This document shows positions 12,901 through 24,058 of a stretch of 64,000 nt of DNA, piece by piece. The position numbers and the translations under genes are program-made. Origin of the DNA: Myrica gale (Eukaryota; Streptophyta; Magnoliopsida; Fagales; Myricaceae); NCBI GenBank assembly GCA_963930655.1, contig OZ005618.1:6532001-6596000 (forward strand), read 5' to 3'. Positions within the stretch are counted from its first letter, which is position 1, and each line of letters opens with the position of its first letter. The notes under the pieces are model-generated. The model searched no databases and had not been told where the DNA came from. It worked only from the letters and a program-made list of their open reading frames with translations.

Positions 12901-14203
12901 ATTTTCAAAAAGTACTAACCTAGAGAACTGATTACAGCTTCCTTCGAAGATTCTTATGTCTCTCTTACAGGAGGAAATTCTCAGCTACGAAGTTTAAATA
13001 AATTATCAGCAGCAGACAGTGCTTCTCTTCATTTTTGAGGACGGCACTTTCTAGTATTAACGATTAAGAGCTCACTCACGTTGCATGCTAACATCGTTCT
13101 ATCTTGCCAAGTTGGTAAGAAGCCAAAATAACAAAAGAAAAACCAGCAGATTCTAGTAAGTTGTTTGTTTTCGGTTGTTGGCAATGCAATATGTGTGTTC
13201 TCCATACATGCAGCTGTGCAGCAGATATGAGTCTTACTATTTTCTGTGTGTGAGAGAAATTTGAGGGAGTAGGAATTTCATTTCTCAGTCATCAGTTTAG
13301 TGACGTTATCAAACATGAGTTAGTAATTATTGAAAGCAATGACTACATCATACCTTCACCATTGTCATCAGCCAACATCACTATGAACACGTATTTAAAG
13401 AGAGCAATGAGAGTAATTGTCCAGAAGATAAAGGAAAGCACCCCAAAAATCTCTTCATCATCCTCATTGAGGCTCAACTTCCCCGAGAAGGTGGTCTTGT
13501 AGACATAGAGAGGGGAGATACTGAGATCGCCATATACCACTCCTAGACTTTGATAAGCCAGCATGAGCACTGTTCTACGGGACATTCTTTTTGAGTTCTG
13601 CTTCAAGACACTTTATTTATTAAATAGATATCCGATGAGCTTAGTTCCCAGAAAGAAAAGGAACAGGCATTAGCAGTTGCATCAAAAGATTTCATAATGG
13701 TTCAGCATCGTCAAAGATTTTAAGACCCTACTTCAGCACAGCACTCAACTCTGACTCAGCTCTACCTGTTCAATTTTCTTCCTAATGATTCCACTCTTCT
13801 GAACATTTAGAAAAAAAAAAAAAGATTCCACGCTTCTGAACACTGTTCCACTTGGTACGGACTGCCTCCATTAAGTTTGTAGCAAATACCGGATTCAGGG
13901 GGATTAAGCAGATGTAAAAGCTGTGCGCTTTAATACATTATGTCCTAAAACCTTTTACAAAACTTAGTTCAGCAGAATAAATTTTTCCTTTTCTTTCTAT
14001 AATCTCCGCTTTCTTTGATTACATTGGCACATTATCTATAAACTTCATTTCAAGGATCCATTTGTTCTCACAGAGACGCAGATGACCGAGGAACTCTTTC
14101 GAATAAATGATACTAACAAGGAAACATCACAACTGTGGGGGAAAGAGAACAAGCATACCTCTTCAGTCATTCCCTCTTCTACACATTCTGCCGAGGGATT
14201 CAT
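9971..14203 (-). CDS. KUP1: HAK/KUP/KT potassium transporter, KT1/KUP1 type
   Basis: This multi-pass membrane protein moves potassium, probably with protons, across the plasma or vacuolar membrane. Nine coding exons can be joined in phase: 14203-14159, 13597-13354, 12836-12591, 12100-12050, 11959-11699, 11608-11556, 11464-11350, 11276-11022 and 10923-9971, giving 740 residues, close to my recollection of Arabidopsis KT1 (712). Family landmarks are [14 protein letters not shown] (residues 34-47), [89 protein letters not shown] and the C-terminal [11 protein letters not shown]. The start is the ATG at 14203 in a 45-base first exon; the next exon has no open upstream frame. All introns are GT-AG except 11349-11277, which begins with GC. 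No damage is visible, so it is probably functional. Closely related KUP paralogues cannot be excluded. Confidence 0.93.
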
Positions 14204-14272
14204 GGCTTTGAGAGAGAGACAGAGAGGGGTGGAACCAGATAGGCGATTGGGAAGAAAGACGCCTGAGAATCA

Positions 14273-14281
14273 GAATATAAA
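14273..14281 (-). promoter_or_regulatory. TATA-like box of the KUP1 gene
   Basis: On the minus strand the stretch CTTTATATTCTG lies about 70 bases upstream of the start codon, leaving a short leader. A CT-rich tract (CTCTCTCTC) sits just upstream of the ATG and another near 14385. Such CT-rich tracts are common in plant promoters and leaders. Confidence 0.5.
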
Positions 14282-14738
14282 GAGCGAGGGAGGAAGTAGA
14301 GAATGTAGGAAGTAAGCAGTAAGCAGTAGTAAAGAGGCAAGTGATGTGTGTCCAAAGAAGTTGCAAAACACATTCAATGCGCTCTCTCTCTCTCTCTGAA
14401 TTTATACTGTTTTCTCAAAAAGGTTTCTGAAAATCCAAGGAATCTTCACTCTGAACACAAATTAATAATTAATCTTAAATGGATATCAAAATCTCCAACC
14501 ATTATTTTTATGTTAACGTGCATCTTCTGTCAAAATCCCGCTCTATAGTCATTTTCATTTTTATCTATTTTTGTCCATGTTTATCTATTTGTGTATTAAC
14601 TATGTGTAAAAGCAAAACTAATTTTAACAATAAACTAAGTAATGTACTACAGCAAAGATACTGCGCATCTATTTGCAGGGTAAAGAAAAGAAAATCAAAA
14701 ACAAAAAATGAAAGTAAAGATAATTATCTAATAATATA

Positions 14739-14965
14739 GAGATAAAAACAAGATCATCACGTAGTATAAGCGAAAATCGAATTAGTCCTCGTGGCAATAA
14801 AAACATAAAATTAGTTTCCTCTCACAAAAGCATAAAATCGGTCCTTAGTGGAGGAACTAACGGTAAATCAAAGTGGGATCATACGAACTAATTTTATGTT
14901 TTTGTTGTTACAATGACTAATTCGATTTTTGCATACACTACATGAACTGATTTTGTATGTATCCC
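14739..14965. mobile_element. Foldback MITE with 9-bp target duplication (Mutator-like)
   Basis: The two halves are imperfect reverse complements over about 90 bases; both arms contain AAAATCGAATTAGTC and AAAACATAAAATTAGTT. The element is flanked by a perfect 9-base direct repeat, AATAATATA, at 14730-14738 and 14966-14974. A 9-base duplication is typical of Mutator-type transposition. It has no coding capacity and sits just upstream of the KUP1 promoter. Confidence 0.85.
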
Positions 14966-14974
14966 AATAATATA

Positions 14975-16070
14975 TTCTTAAAGATAATTACTAATTTACA
15001 TGCGGAAAAGAGGATGCACAACTGCATTACACTAAGACAGCTTTTTCTATTGTTCTATGTTCATATTCTTATCGTCCGGAACATTATAAAAAAAAAAAAA
15101 AGCTCATCAAAATGCTGGTTTGGACTGTTGCCCTCCTGTTTCAAAATTCTGAAAGCAACAGCAAAATACAAGCTTGTGAGTGACATGCATTATTTGGCAA
15201 TCATGTGAGATGTTTAGATTTGATGTTACCCACCAAATTAGAAAGAAAAAGATTTGATTGCAACATTTGGTATAGATACGATGTTAGCTTAGGTCTAATT
15301 TCTAACTCTCTCTCTCCCTCTGCTTTCTTTTCTCTTTAAGATGCCTCAGACTTGACAGTTGACACTTAGACTACCAGACAGTGGAAGCTGGCAGAGGTTT
15401 CGTGTGACAGCATCTTAAATTATGGGACAAATTGTTGTTTTTTTTTTTAATTTGGATTGTAAGATGAATCGTTAAGAACAAAGATATCTTCTTTAACAAC
15501 CAAATCTGACTTAGTTTCTTTCTTTTCAGAATCGTTTTCAGCCGTACAAGTGCTAGTTCGTCAGAATTATTAGATTACACACTGGAAAGAAAGGTTTGTT
15601 TAAGAGCTTGACTACTAGATTAATGATTAGACTACCACCTTAACAACCAAGTTCGGTCATTGTCGTTTGTTTCTCCCTAGTCCCCGATTTTAATGGGGTC
15701 CAAATCATAACGGTTTGATAATTCAAAATACATTGCACATTGCATGGAGAGGTGGGTGAAGCTTTGAAAGAAAGAACGAGACATTGTAAGCGTGAGAAAT
15801 GAGAATAGATAGAGGATATGATGTTAGGTGGCCTTTCTACGTCCAATATTGAATATTTTATGTGAGTCCCCATTTTGATTCAATGCTTGCCCAAGACTGG
15901 TGGGTTACGTGGGTTATTCAGCCACTCTCTCTCCCATTTGAAAGGTCATATGCATTATCCAAGAGTAGCTTTCATGGTCCAAAAGAAAGTCAGGCAATTG
16001 CTCCTACCAAGTGTGATTTAATTGGTTCTTCAGGTATGTAAATCTGGCCAATCAATCTTTTCTTGCGAGC
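14975..16070. other. Spacer, no gene recognised
   Basis: Only short unstructured frames occur on either strand. Poly(A/T) runs are seen near 15088 and 15440 and a CT-rich run near 15305. Nothing here can be named. Confidence 0.5.
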
Positions 16071-16221
16071 AACTAGGCCAATCATTCGTCAGTGAACTGT
16101 AGCTCAATTGGCACCTCTTCCATTTGGGGAGGGCAAGCTCCAGGTCGAATCCTTACCCGCAGATTTGGTCATGCTTCTATAATTTGTCTAGGAAAAAATA
16201 AAAAAACTAGGCCAATCATTC
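16071..16221 (+). mobile_element. tRNA-derived SINE with 17-bp target duplication
   Basis: The body (16088-16204, 117 bp) has a Pol III A box TAGCTCAATTGG at 16100-16111 and a B box GGTCGAATCC at 16143-16152, at tRNA-like spacing, and ends in an A-rich tail. It is bounded by a perfect 17-base repeat, AACTAGGCCAATCATTC, at 16071-16087 and 16205-16221. The perfect target duplication suggests a young or well-preserved insertion. Mobilisation would depend on a LINE reverse transcriptase. Confidence 0.93.
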
Positions 16222-16461
16222 AGTTTCTAACGTTGGATGTTGGCCACTTATGCATATCTTGATGTTTTGTTTCTGTGATTGCTGACTATACGATGCACAG
16301 ATAAGGTTACAATACAGAGCCACGTGGTGGGGGTGTCATTTCGTCCAAGTGCTATGCAGGCTTTGGAATTTTGGCGCAGATCCTTTGTTTTGGGTCTGAA
16401 TGGATCTGTAGACAAAATGTGGGTAGAGAGGCCCATTAAATGCTTAACATAAAACAAAGAC

Positions 16462-16655
16462 TATGAGATGTTTGAGTGTGAAAATTTTGAGTATTGGGGT
16501 TTGGGAAATATTATAAAGTAAAGAAATATTATTGGAGTTGGTGAAAAAGTGAAGAGATAGAAGATTTTTAATAAATATTATAATAATAAAAAGTTATATG
16601 ATAAATTTTTTAGTATTAAACCCAAATATTTGGGGCTCAAACATGACCTATATTT
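16462..16655. mobile_element. AT-rich MITE
   Basis: The ends are ATGTTTGAG at the left and CTCAAACAT at the right, a short terminal inverted repeat around an AT-rich, non-coding core. Elements with a similar core occur at 36812-37008. No target duplication is clear. Confidence 0.55.
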
Positions 16656-16663
16656 GGCTGACG

Positions 16664-16680
16664 TTTTTTTTTTTTTAAAA

Positions 16681-16711
<31 letters not shown>

Positions 16712-16712
16712 T
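16664..16712. repeat. Poly(T)/poly(A)/(AT)n simple repeat
   Basis: A T run is followed directly by an A run and then about ten AT units. This is low-complexity sequence and could form a cruciform or slip in replication. Confidence 0.9.
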
Positions 16713-16842
16713 ACATCCACTATTTTACAAATTCCGATATTATTTACAAAATTCAATAACTTTATTAACGACTTTAATATTTTTTTAAAAACTTCAACAA
16801 CCTCCTTTTTAACTTTTTACAAGTTAGTCCTTTCTAAAAAAA

Positions 16843-17014
16843 GGGAAAGGCTCGGGATCCCGATGGGATCCCGATGCCATCCCGATAGAGGCCGGAAATT
16901 ACATTTCCAGCCTCTATCATTTTTTTTAAAATGATATTGATAGAGGCTGGAAATGTAATTTCCAGCCTCTATCGGGAAATGCTCGGGATCCCATCGGGAC
17001 CCCAAGCATTTCCC
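16843..17014. mobile_element. 172-bp foldback MITE with 8-bp target duplication
   Basis: The element is almost entirely an inverted repeat: the left arm starts GGGAAAGGCTCGGGATCCCG and the right arm, reversed, starts GGGAAATGCTTGGGGTCCCG, and both arms continue through GATAGAGGC and GGAAATTACATTTCC. It is flanked by TAAAAAAA at 16835-16842 and 17015-17022. Eight-base duplications fit hAT-type insertion, although A-rich flanks make the exact length uncertain. RNA from either strand would fold into a long hairpin. Confidence 0.88.
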
Positions 17015-17022
17015 TAAAAAAA

Positions 17023-17937
17023 ACTACTCCATCAGCCCTTTTACAAATTCTAATAAATTTTTACACCAATCGCAGCAGAATCAACACTAACTCTTTATTA
17101 ACCCCAACAATCTCTCTCAACTCGTTACGAGAGAAGCTACGCTTCCAGCCTATTTTTACTGTCTACTTACCGTTAGTTTTTCCGGTTGACAAGCTGGGCT
17201 AATAAATAAAAGAAATTCCAAATTATAACCTACTTAACACATTGACAGTTAGTCCGTCACCACGTGAGTGAGGGAGTTCCACCGAGCAGGAATATTCCTA
17301 ATAACCAACGTAGCACTTCTCCCCATGAAATTCGGTACCTGATGCAAAAGCCATGAATAAAACTCTAAAGACAATGATACTAGCCCACCAACTCTTCTAC
17401 AGGCATAATTATTTGACTAAGAACACAACACCTTTGAATGAAAAATAATAACAATAAACTACCCAGAAATTGATTGAAGATTCTGAGGCGATTAACAAGT
17501 TTTAAGAAAAATGATTGACAATGCGACACGACCTTTTGTTCGTACAATGGAAAGAAAATAACTCCAGACTCTACACACAACAAGAAATCATATCCCAACA
17601 AAACCTCCACGGTTATAGTAGCTCTTTCTTGCAGCATCTCGTGAGCTTAATGACCCGCAACTTAACCCAACTAAATAAATACTGTAGGAAGGAAAAACCC
17701 CTAACAAACCGCAAAAAACACAACCCTCACATTCGCAACAAGAACTGAAGTTTGACCAATGTTGAAAAAGACTCCGACTGAAGGACAACGCATAGGATCC
17801 ACACCATCCAACCCATAAATCACAATCCAATAAATTGCAGCTGCGTGAATATACCAAGACATGGGTGGGAAAAAGGTCAGCCAAACATCCTCACATCATG
17901 TTGCCAGGTACATAGGGTACTCGAAACAATGTCATCT
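17023..17937. other. Spacer and probable 3' UTR of RanBP1
   Basis: No protein family is recognised on either strand. The bases just left of 17938 should be the 3' untranslated region of the minus-strand RanBP1 gene. The ACGTG-containing motif CCACGTGAGTG near 17260 is an isolated G-box-like site without a nearby gene start. Confidence 0.45.
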
Positions 17938-19944
17938 CTAAGCTGAGGAAGCAGGCTCCTCATCTTTCTTCTCGGGCTTTCCTGCATCACTCTCAGTTTC
18001 CTTCTCAGATACAGCAGGGGCGTCTTCCCCAGCTTTGTCCTCAGTTTTCTTTTCCTCGACACTCAACTTCTCAAGAAGCCCAGCAGCTGTAGATGCATCT
18101 TTGTTTTCCTCTTTCTGCTTTTGGGATTCAGCGACTTCTTGAAACCTCTCCATAAAGGTTTTGCAATCTGATACAGAAACCACACATTAACCATCTAAGA
18201 TAGAGAAGAGAATAACTTCTTCAAAACAGAAGTCCAGCAGTATGCTTTTATTCCTGTTAAACTATTGGAGGTCATCAGAAATGAAGACCCCTTTAAATCA
18301 ACAGGAAATAGAGTGTAGAGCAACAGTAAAGGAAGACTTTCACACAAAATCCTATTTTCATTAGGATGTCACAAGACATTAACATAAAATATAAGTAGCT
18401 AAATGCAGATATACTGGTTGAATAAAGTAGTGCTCTACCATTGATTCGCCAACGAAATACACTTGCATCACAATTAACATGAATTTAATCAGTTCATGTC
18501 AATAGGTGTCAACGTTTCTTCTTTCTTCACATATCACATGCTGAATGAGTTATCCAATAAAGTTGTTGATTTTAAGGCTCGTTTTGTATAGCTTAATGAG
18601 TTATCTAATCAGTTCATGTCAATAGGGGATTGCTGCGCTCTCTGTAGTATGGTCAGTACTTCATCTACTTTCCTGCTTCACAATCAGATCAGACTCACAA
18701 TCACAAGTATAACTTTACAAGATCTAGTCCTTAGTCCTGTCTGGACAACAGAATTAATACGAGCAATAATTGTCTCCAAACTTGGTTTTACATTTCACTA
18801 GGATTACTGAACTGCACAACTTTCAGCAAAACTAACAATTATCAGTATACAAGATAATTGCAGACGTTAGCTCATAATTAAAGAAATGAACTCGTAGCGT
18901 TGGAATGAAGGTAAACTATCATCCAAGATTTGAGTTTTATTTTCTAATAAAAAAACACATACGATGGAATTCTACTTCTAGACCAAAGGAAGACACACTG
19001 TGATAGTCTCAATTGCCTCCAATTATAATGGACAATATTCGATCGTACTCCCATTCCTGGTTATGAAGTCCTAAGAAGTTCTTAACTTCATCTACTACTG
19101 CTTAGGATAATGCAACGAAAAGTTCAGATGCTCAAAATCGTTTCGTTACCCCTACATCTATCCCATGACAATAAGCGGGAAACCATGTGAATCCAGATTA
19201 TTAACATTAAACTAGAGTGATCCGAAGACTTCAACACTAGTTTAGCATCTAAATTCACATCCACATTCATGATTCAAATATACTGGGACTCAGTTAAGAA
19301 GATCAATACTCACTCTCAATGGAAGCAAATCTAATGCAGAAAAGCTCATCCTTCAATTCACCGTCAGCGAAATCAGTCGCGTGCCACACACACGACTTCT
19401 CGTTGCCGGCGTGTTCCTGCACCGTCATCGTCGGAATAACTGCAAAAAAGTAAAATCAAGGAAGAGCGCTGCATCAGATAAAACAAGAGTCATGACCTAA
19501 CCACAAAAAGAATCAAACTAACACAAGGTAACGGACCGAAATGGTTGGCGCAGATCTTGAGGGTCTTGGACTGTCTCATGACAAGACGGACCTTGCCGGT
19601 CTCCTTGTGCTTGAGGAACTTGACGGTACCAGCGCCTCTCTCCTTCCACAGGTTCCCATCTTTATCGAATCGGTAGAGTTTCGCTTTCCTGAAGTTGATT
19701 TTCACAAACATAAAAACAACCATCAAATCGAGACGAAAACCAAAAACCCTAGATTCAGAAGATCGCGGACGGATATGCGGAAAACTTACAGATCGAGAAT
19801 GGCATCTTCGTTCTCCTCACCGGTGGAGACGGCGACTTCCTCAAGCTTGACGATCGGGGCCACCTGAGCTCCAGTGTCCTCGTCCTCGTTGGCGGGGGCT
19901 TCCTCATCATCCCTGTGTTCAAGCTCGGGTTCGGTGCTCGCCAT
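17938..19944 (-). CDS. RANBP1: Ran-binding protein 1 (RanBP1)
   Basis: RanBP1 binds Ran-GTP and helps RanGAP stimulate GTP hydrolysis, supporting nuclear transport and mitotic functions; it acts mainly in the cytosol and at the nuclear envelope. Four exons (19944-19790, 19688-19537, 19439-19314, 18167-17938) join in phase to 220 residues. An acidic N-terminus (residues 1-50) is followed by the Ran-binding domain (about 50-160) with [55 protein letters not shown] and ELFCIRF. The C-terminal tail is rich in Lys, Glu and Ala ([20 protein letters not shown]). All introns are GT-AG; the third (18168-19313) is the long one. The start is the first ATG after a TATA box. Plants usually have several RanBP1 copies; position suggests RanBP1a/b. 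No damage is seen. Confidence 0.95.
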
Positions 19945-20020
19945 CTTCTTCTTTTTTCTTTGTTCTAGAAACTCCGCGAGAAGGATTGGAAATTCGGCTG
20001 CTGGTAAGGGGAAAGAGAGG

Positions 20021-20029
20021 TTTTATAGT
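20021..20029 (-). promoter_or_regulatory. TATA box of RanBP1
   Basis: CACTATAAAAC on the minus strand lies about 80 bases upstream of the start codon, leaving a leader of roughly 50 bases. Confidence 0.65.
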
Positions 20030-20727
20030 GCAGTGAGAGCGAGTGCGAAAGTTAAGAGGGGATGCGTGGGAAAAAGCGTGAACCTCACGCTTTGAAAAAG
20101 AGCGAGAGGGCCGAGACAGCTCAAAACCGACCCAAACAGGGGCTGAACCGACTGGTTCGGTTTTATTAATTTCTCCACTGACGATCGAACTGCCGATTGG
20201 AAGAACCGGTCATTTTAATCCGGTTCGGTCGGTTTGACTTTTTCTTTTAAAGCCCATTCGAGAGCCCAAATAGCGATTTTTTCACTTGAATACAAAGCAT
20301 ACATTGGACTTGTTTGAACTCTAAGTAATTGGCCTCAGTTATATAAGGTTAATATTAATTAAAAAATTTATTTCTCTTCACTTTTTTCAACTCTAATAAA
20401 ATATCTTTATTTTTTCACAAACTCCGATATCCAAAATTTACACACTCTATATTACTAAAGAAATTACTTGAATACCGAGTATTATATTACTTTTACTTTA
20501 TAAAGGGTAAGATGTACTATATCAATCTTCCAGAGTACTATTGAAATTTCCAGCAACAACTTCACACCACCCATACAAATACTATATTACTTGAATATAA
20601 AGCATCTTCTCAAACAAATTATAGCCATTTTAAGTAATTTACACCGACTAAGAAATTAAACAGCAACAATAACCAGCCACTAAGAAATTAAACAACCTAA
20701 ACAAATAAAAAATAAACCTAAATAAAC
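20030..20727. other. RanBP1 upstream region with hAT-like subterminal repeats
   Basis: At 20110-20245 there are several copies of GGTTCGGT and ACCGACC-like motifs on both strands, resembling the subterminal repeats of plant hAT elements. The rest is AT-rich with no recognised gene. Any distal promoter elements of RanBP1 would lie here. Confidence 0.4.
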
Positions 20728-21465
20728 CTTAAAAATGGATCTGCTCTCAACCAGAATCAACCTAACCAAATCATGAATTAAATCTTTAATCTTACCATCA
20801 CAACATGAGCAAATCATGAATTAAAATCGAAATCAATTAGAGAGAGAGAGGAAATTTACACTGTGAGAAAAAGAGATGGCTGACGGCCCAATGCAGCGTG
20901 ATTCGTGAGAGAGAAAGAGAGGGGGCGTGAGAGAGAGAGAGAGAGAGAGAGGACGTCGGCAGGAGTGTGGAGTGGTGGGGGGCTAGGGTTTCAATTTTGA
21001 GAAAGGGGTGAGCTACTGAACTGTGAAGGAGAAGGGGACGTTGGGGGAAAACTGGAAAAGAAAATACGTAAAGGGGGTGGGGTGGGGGTGAGATGACGTC
21101 ATCTCTCCCCCACTTAATATTAAAAAATAGAAAAAATCCCCAGTATACCCCTCAATTCAGTTCTAAATAATTTTAGGCCGACAGTCGAATTGGGCTGGCC
21201 CAAAACCTACCGACCCAATCAATTTTGGGCCTGTTTGGGTCGGCCCAATCGGTTTTCAGCCCAAAATTGTACACCCCTAGATATGGAATTACATAGCTTG
21301 GGTTGGTCTGTCTATTCTTTTGGATTTGCTTGGCACAAGGATTAAATGTAGGGCAAGGAGGACAAGATCCAAATTGGGTGTGTTTCTAGAATCTTATCTA
21401 TTATTTTCAATGAGAGAGTTGGTGACCTTTATTTCTATTACCGCCTAGTTAAAAAAACAAACCTG

Positions 21466-21773
21466 AGAAAAGTAATTTATAATTTTCTAACTATCAATGT
21501 AATTTCAAATATGAGTCTAAACTATTAATCTTAACACATTAAGTCCTTCAACTTCAACAACTAATCAAATTGTGCCCTGAAATAAAATATGAGGGTTAAA
21601 ATCATATTAAATGACTCATTCACAACATAAGTGGCACGAGTTTAATAGTTGAATCGTTTTTAGTGGCGCAAATTGGTGAAATTTGGTAGTTCATAGGCTC
21701 AATATGTCAAAAGTGGCAGTTTAGATCTCTATTTGAAATTACATTAGCAGCTAGAGGGCTCAAAATGATTTTT
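21466..21773. mobile_element. MITE inside tandem unit 1
   Basis: The left arm contains TATCAATGTAATTTCAAATA and the right arm its near reverse complement with GAGGGCTCAAAATGATTTTT, giving imperfect inverted ends of about 55 bases. The core has no coding capacity. The element was duplicated along with the array unit, so it inserted before the tandem duplication. Confidence 0.7.
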
Positions 21774-22702
21774 CCTAAAAACATAGTAAATAAAGAATAA
21801 CGGTGATTGTACATCCCTAAGATTATCTTTTTATTTTTTTTAATAATCACTGAAGTTTATTTTCTTCTCAAATCCTTTCAAAGTGATCATCGGGCATTCG
21901 CTTAAGTCTCTCATATCCACTTTTTGCATGATAGTTTTATCAATCAATTGATTATAACTTGCTTAGGAAGATCTTAAACCATACAAAGGATATGCACTCA
22001 ACCGGAATCAACCTAACCAACTCATGAATTAAATCTTTAATCTTACCATAATAGCATGAGCAAATTATGAATTAAAATCGAAATCAATTAGAGAGAGAGG
22101 AAATTTACATTGTGAGAAAGAAAGATGGTTGACGGTCCAATGAAGTGTGATTCGTGAGAGAGAGAGAGAAAGGGGGCGTGACAGAGAGAGAAAGACAACG
22201 TTGGCGAAGTGTGAGGCGGTGGGGGCTAGGGGTTCAATTTTAAGAAAGGGGTGAACTACTGAACTGTGAAGGAGAGGGGGCGTCGGGGGAAAATTGGGAA
22301 AGAAAATACGTAAAGGGGGTGGATTAGGGGTGAGACGACGTCATCTCCCCCCACTTAATATTAAAAATAGAAAAAATTCCTAGTATACCCTCGGTTCAAT
22401 TCTAAATAATTTTGGGCCAACAGTCGAGACAGGCTGGCCCAAAATCTACCCGCCCAGTGAAATTTGGGCTTGTTTGTGTCGGCCCGGTCGGTTTCGGCCC
22501 AAAATTGTATACCCATAGATATGGAATTACATATCTTGGGTTAGTCTGTCTATTCTTTTGGATTTGCTTGGCACAAAGATTAAATGTAGGGCAAGGAGGA
22601 CAAGATCCAAATTGGGTGTGTTTCTAGAATCTTATCTATTATTTTCAATGAGAGAGTTGGTGACCCTTATTTCTATTACCGTCTAGTTAAAAAACAGACC
22701 CG

Positions 22703-23010
22703 AGAAAAGTAATTTTGAATCTTCCAACTATCAATGTAATTTCAAATAGGAGTCTAAACTATTAATCTTAACACATTAAGTCCTTCAACTTCAACAACTA
22801 ATCAAATGTGCCCTGAAATAAAATCTGAGGGTCAAAATCATGTCAAGTTGCTAATTCACAACATAAGTGACACGAGTTTAATAGTTGAATCTTTTTTAGG
22901 GGCGCAAAAACGTAAAACTTGGTAGTTCATGGGCTCAACATGTCAAATGTGGCAGTTTAGATCCCTATTTGAAATTACATTAGTAGCTAGAGGGCTCAAA
23001 ATGATTTTTC
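22703..23010. mobile_element. MITE inside tandem unit 2
   Basis: This is the second copy of the MITE at 21466-21773, at the same place within its array unit. The third, truncated unit ends before reaching this position. Confidence 0.7.
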
Positions 23011-23727
23011 CTAAAAATATAGTAAATAAAGAATAACGGTGACTGTCCATCCCTAAGATTATCTTTTTTATTTTTTTGAATAATCAGTGAAGTTTATTTT
23101 CTTCTCAAATCCTTTCAAAGTGATCATCGGGCATTCGCTTAGGTCTATCATATCCACTTTTTGCATGATAGTTTTATCAATCAATTGATTATAACTTGCT
23201 TAGGAAGATCTTAAACTATACAAAGGATATGCTTTCAACCATAATCAACCTAACCAACTCATGAATTAAATCTTTAATCTTACCATCACAGCATGAGCAA
23301 ATCATGAATTAAAATCGAAATCAATTAGAGAGAGAAAGAGGAAATTTACATTGTGAGAAAGAAAGATGGCTGACGGCCCAATGCAGTTCGTGAGAGAGAA
23401 AGAGAGCGGGCGTGAGAGAGAGAGAGAAAGACGACGTTGGCGGAGTGTGAGGCGGTGGGGGGCTTGGGTTTCAATTTTGAGAAAGGGGTGAACTACTGAA
23501 CTGTGAAGGAGAGAGGGCGTCGGGGAAAATTGGGAAAGAAAATACGTAAAGGGGGTGGAGTGGGGGTGAGACGACGTCGTCTCCCCCCCACTTAATATTA
23601 AAAATAGAAAAAATCTCTAGTATACCCTCGGTTCAGTTCTAAATAATTTTGGACCAACAGTCGAGTCAGGTTGGCCCAAAACCTACCCACCCAGTGAAAT
23701 TTGGGCTTGTTTGGGTCTGCCCGGTCA

Positions 23728-24005
23728 ATTCCTTTGGAGATTTTTTCCGTAAGATGTCATTGATAGATTTAAGTTGACTAATAGAGAGAGTTGTTATATC
23801 ATCAAGTATTTCTCATGATAGAATATTATTTGAAAGGTCTAAGGAATGGACAAAATCAATTACTGAATCATCATATAGATATTCTCTTCGATACCAGCTC
23901 CATTTCCTTCTAACTAAAGACCACAACATCGTCTTTGTTACTACTCAAGTTCCCCTAGATAATGAGTAATTCCTCCAGACAAATTATTTTGTGTGAGGTC
24001 CCAAA
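23728..24005 (-). pseudogene. Fragment of an LRR receptor-like protein gene
   Basis: Minus-strand translations give NNLSGGITHYLGEL and, in another frame, VIDFVHSLDLSNNILS followed by DDITTLSISQLKSIND. These match the last leucine-rich repeats of Cf/EIX-type receptor-like proteins, where NNLSG-IP-LGNL is followed by a gap and then SLDLSNNxLSGEIP. A stop replaces the Gly of LSGE, and the two pieces lie in different frames. Only this short C-terminal part remains, directly against the end of the tandem array. Confidence 0.7.
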
Positions 24006-24058
24006 TCTTAATTAATGGGCGAAAACTAATTAAGAAGAAAGTGTGTCTGAGTAATATA

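Larger units (their letters stand above)
20728..23727. repeat. Tandem array, 1.24-kb unit, about 2.4 copies
   Basis: Units start near 20728, 21971 and 23213; the third is cut off near 23727. Anchors recur at a period of about 1240 bases, for example CATGAATTAAATCTTTAATC near 20771, 22023 and 23262. Copies differ by roughly 5-10 percent by eye. Each full unit holds a GA-rich tract, a palindrome centred on GACGTC, a GGCCCAA-rich stretch ending ACACCCCTAG or its decayed form (hAT-like tip) and a small MITE. Short frames within it are not conserved between copies, so it is not a gene array. Confidence 0.95.

Noticed and set aside
13355-13606. Start of the potassium transporter at a TTG near 13606
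   Set aside because: A stop lies just upstream in that frame, and a 45-base upstream exon with an ATG, a good donor and family-like residues joins in phase instead.
20728-23727. Tandem array considered as a duplicated gene family
   Set aside because: No frame is conserved between copies and the units contain transposon ends.
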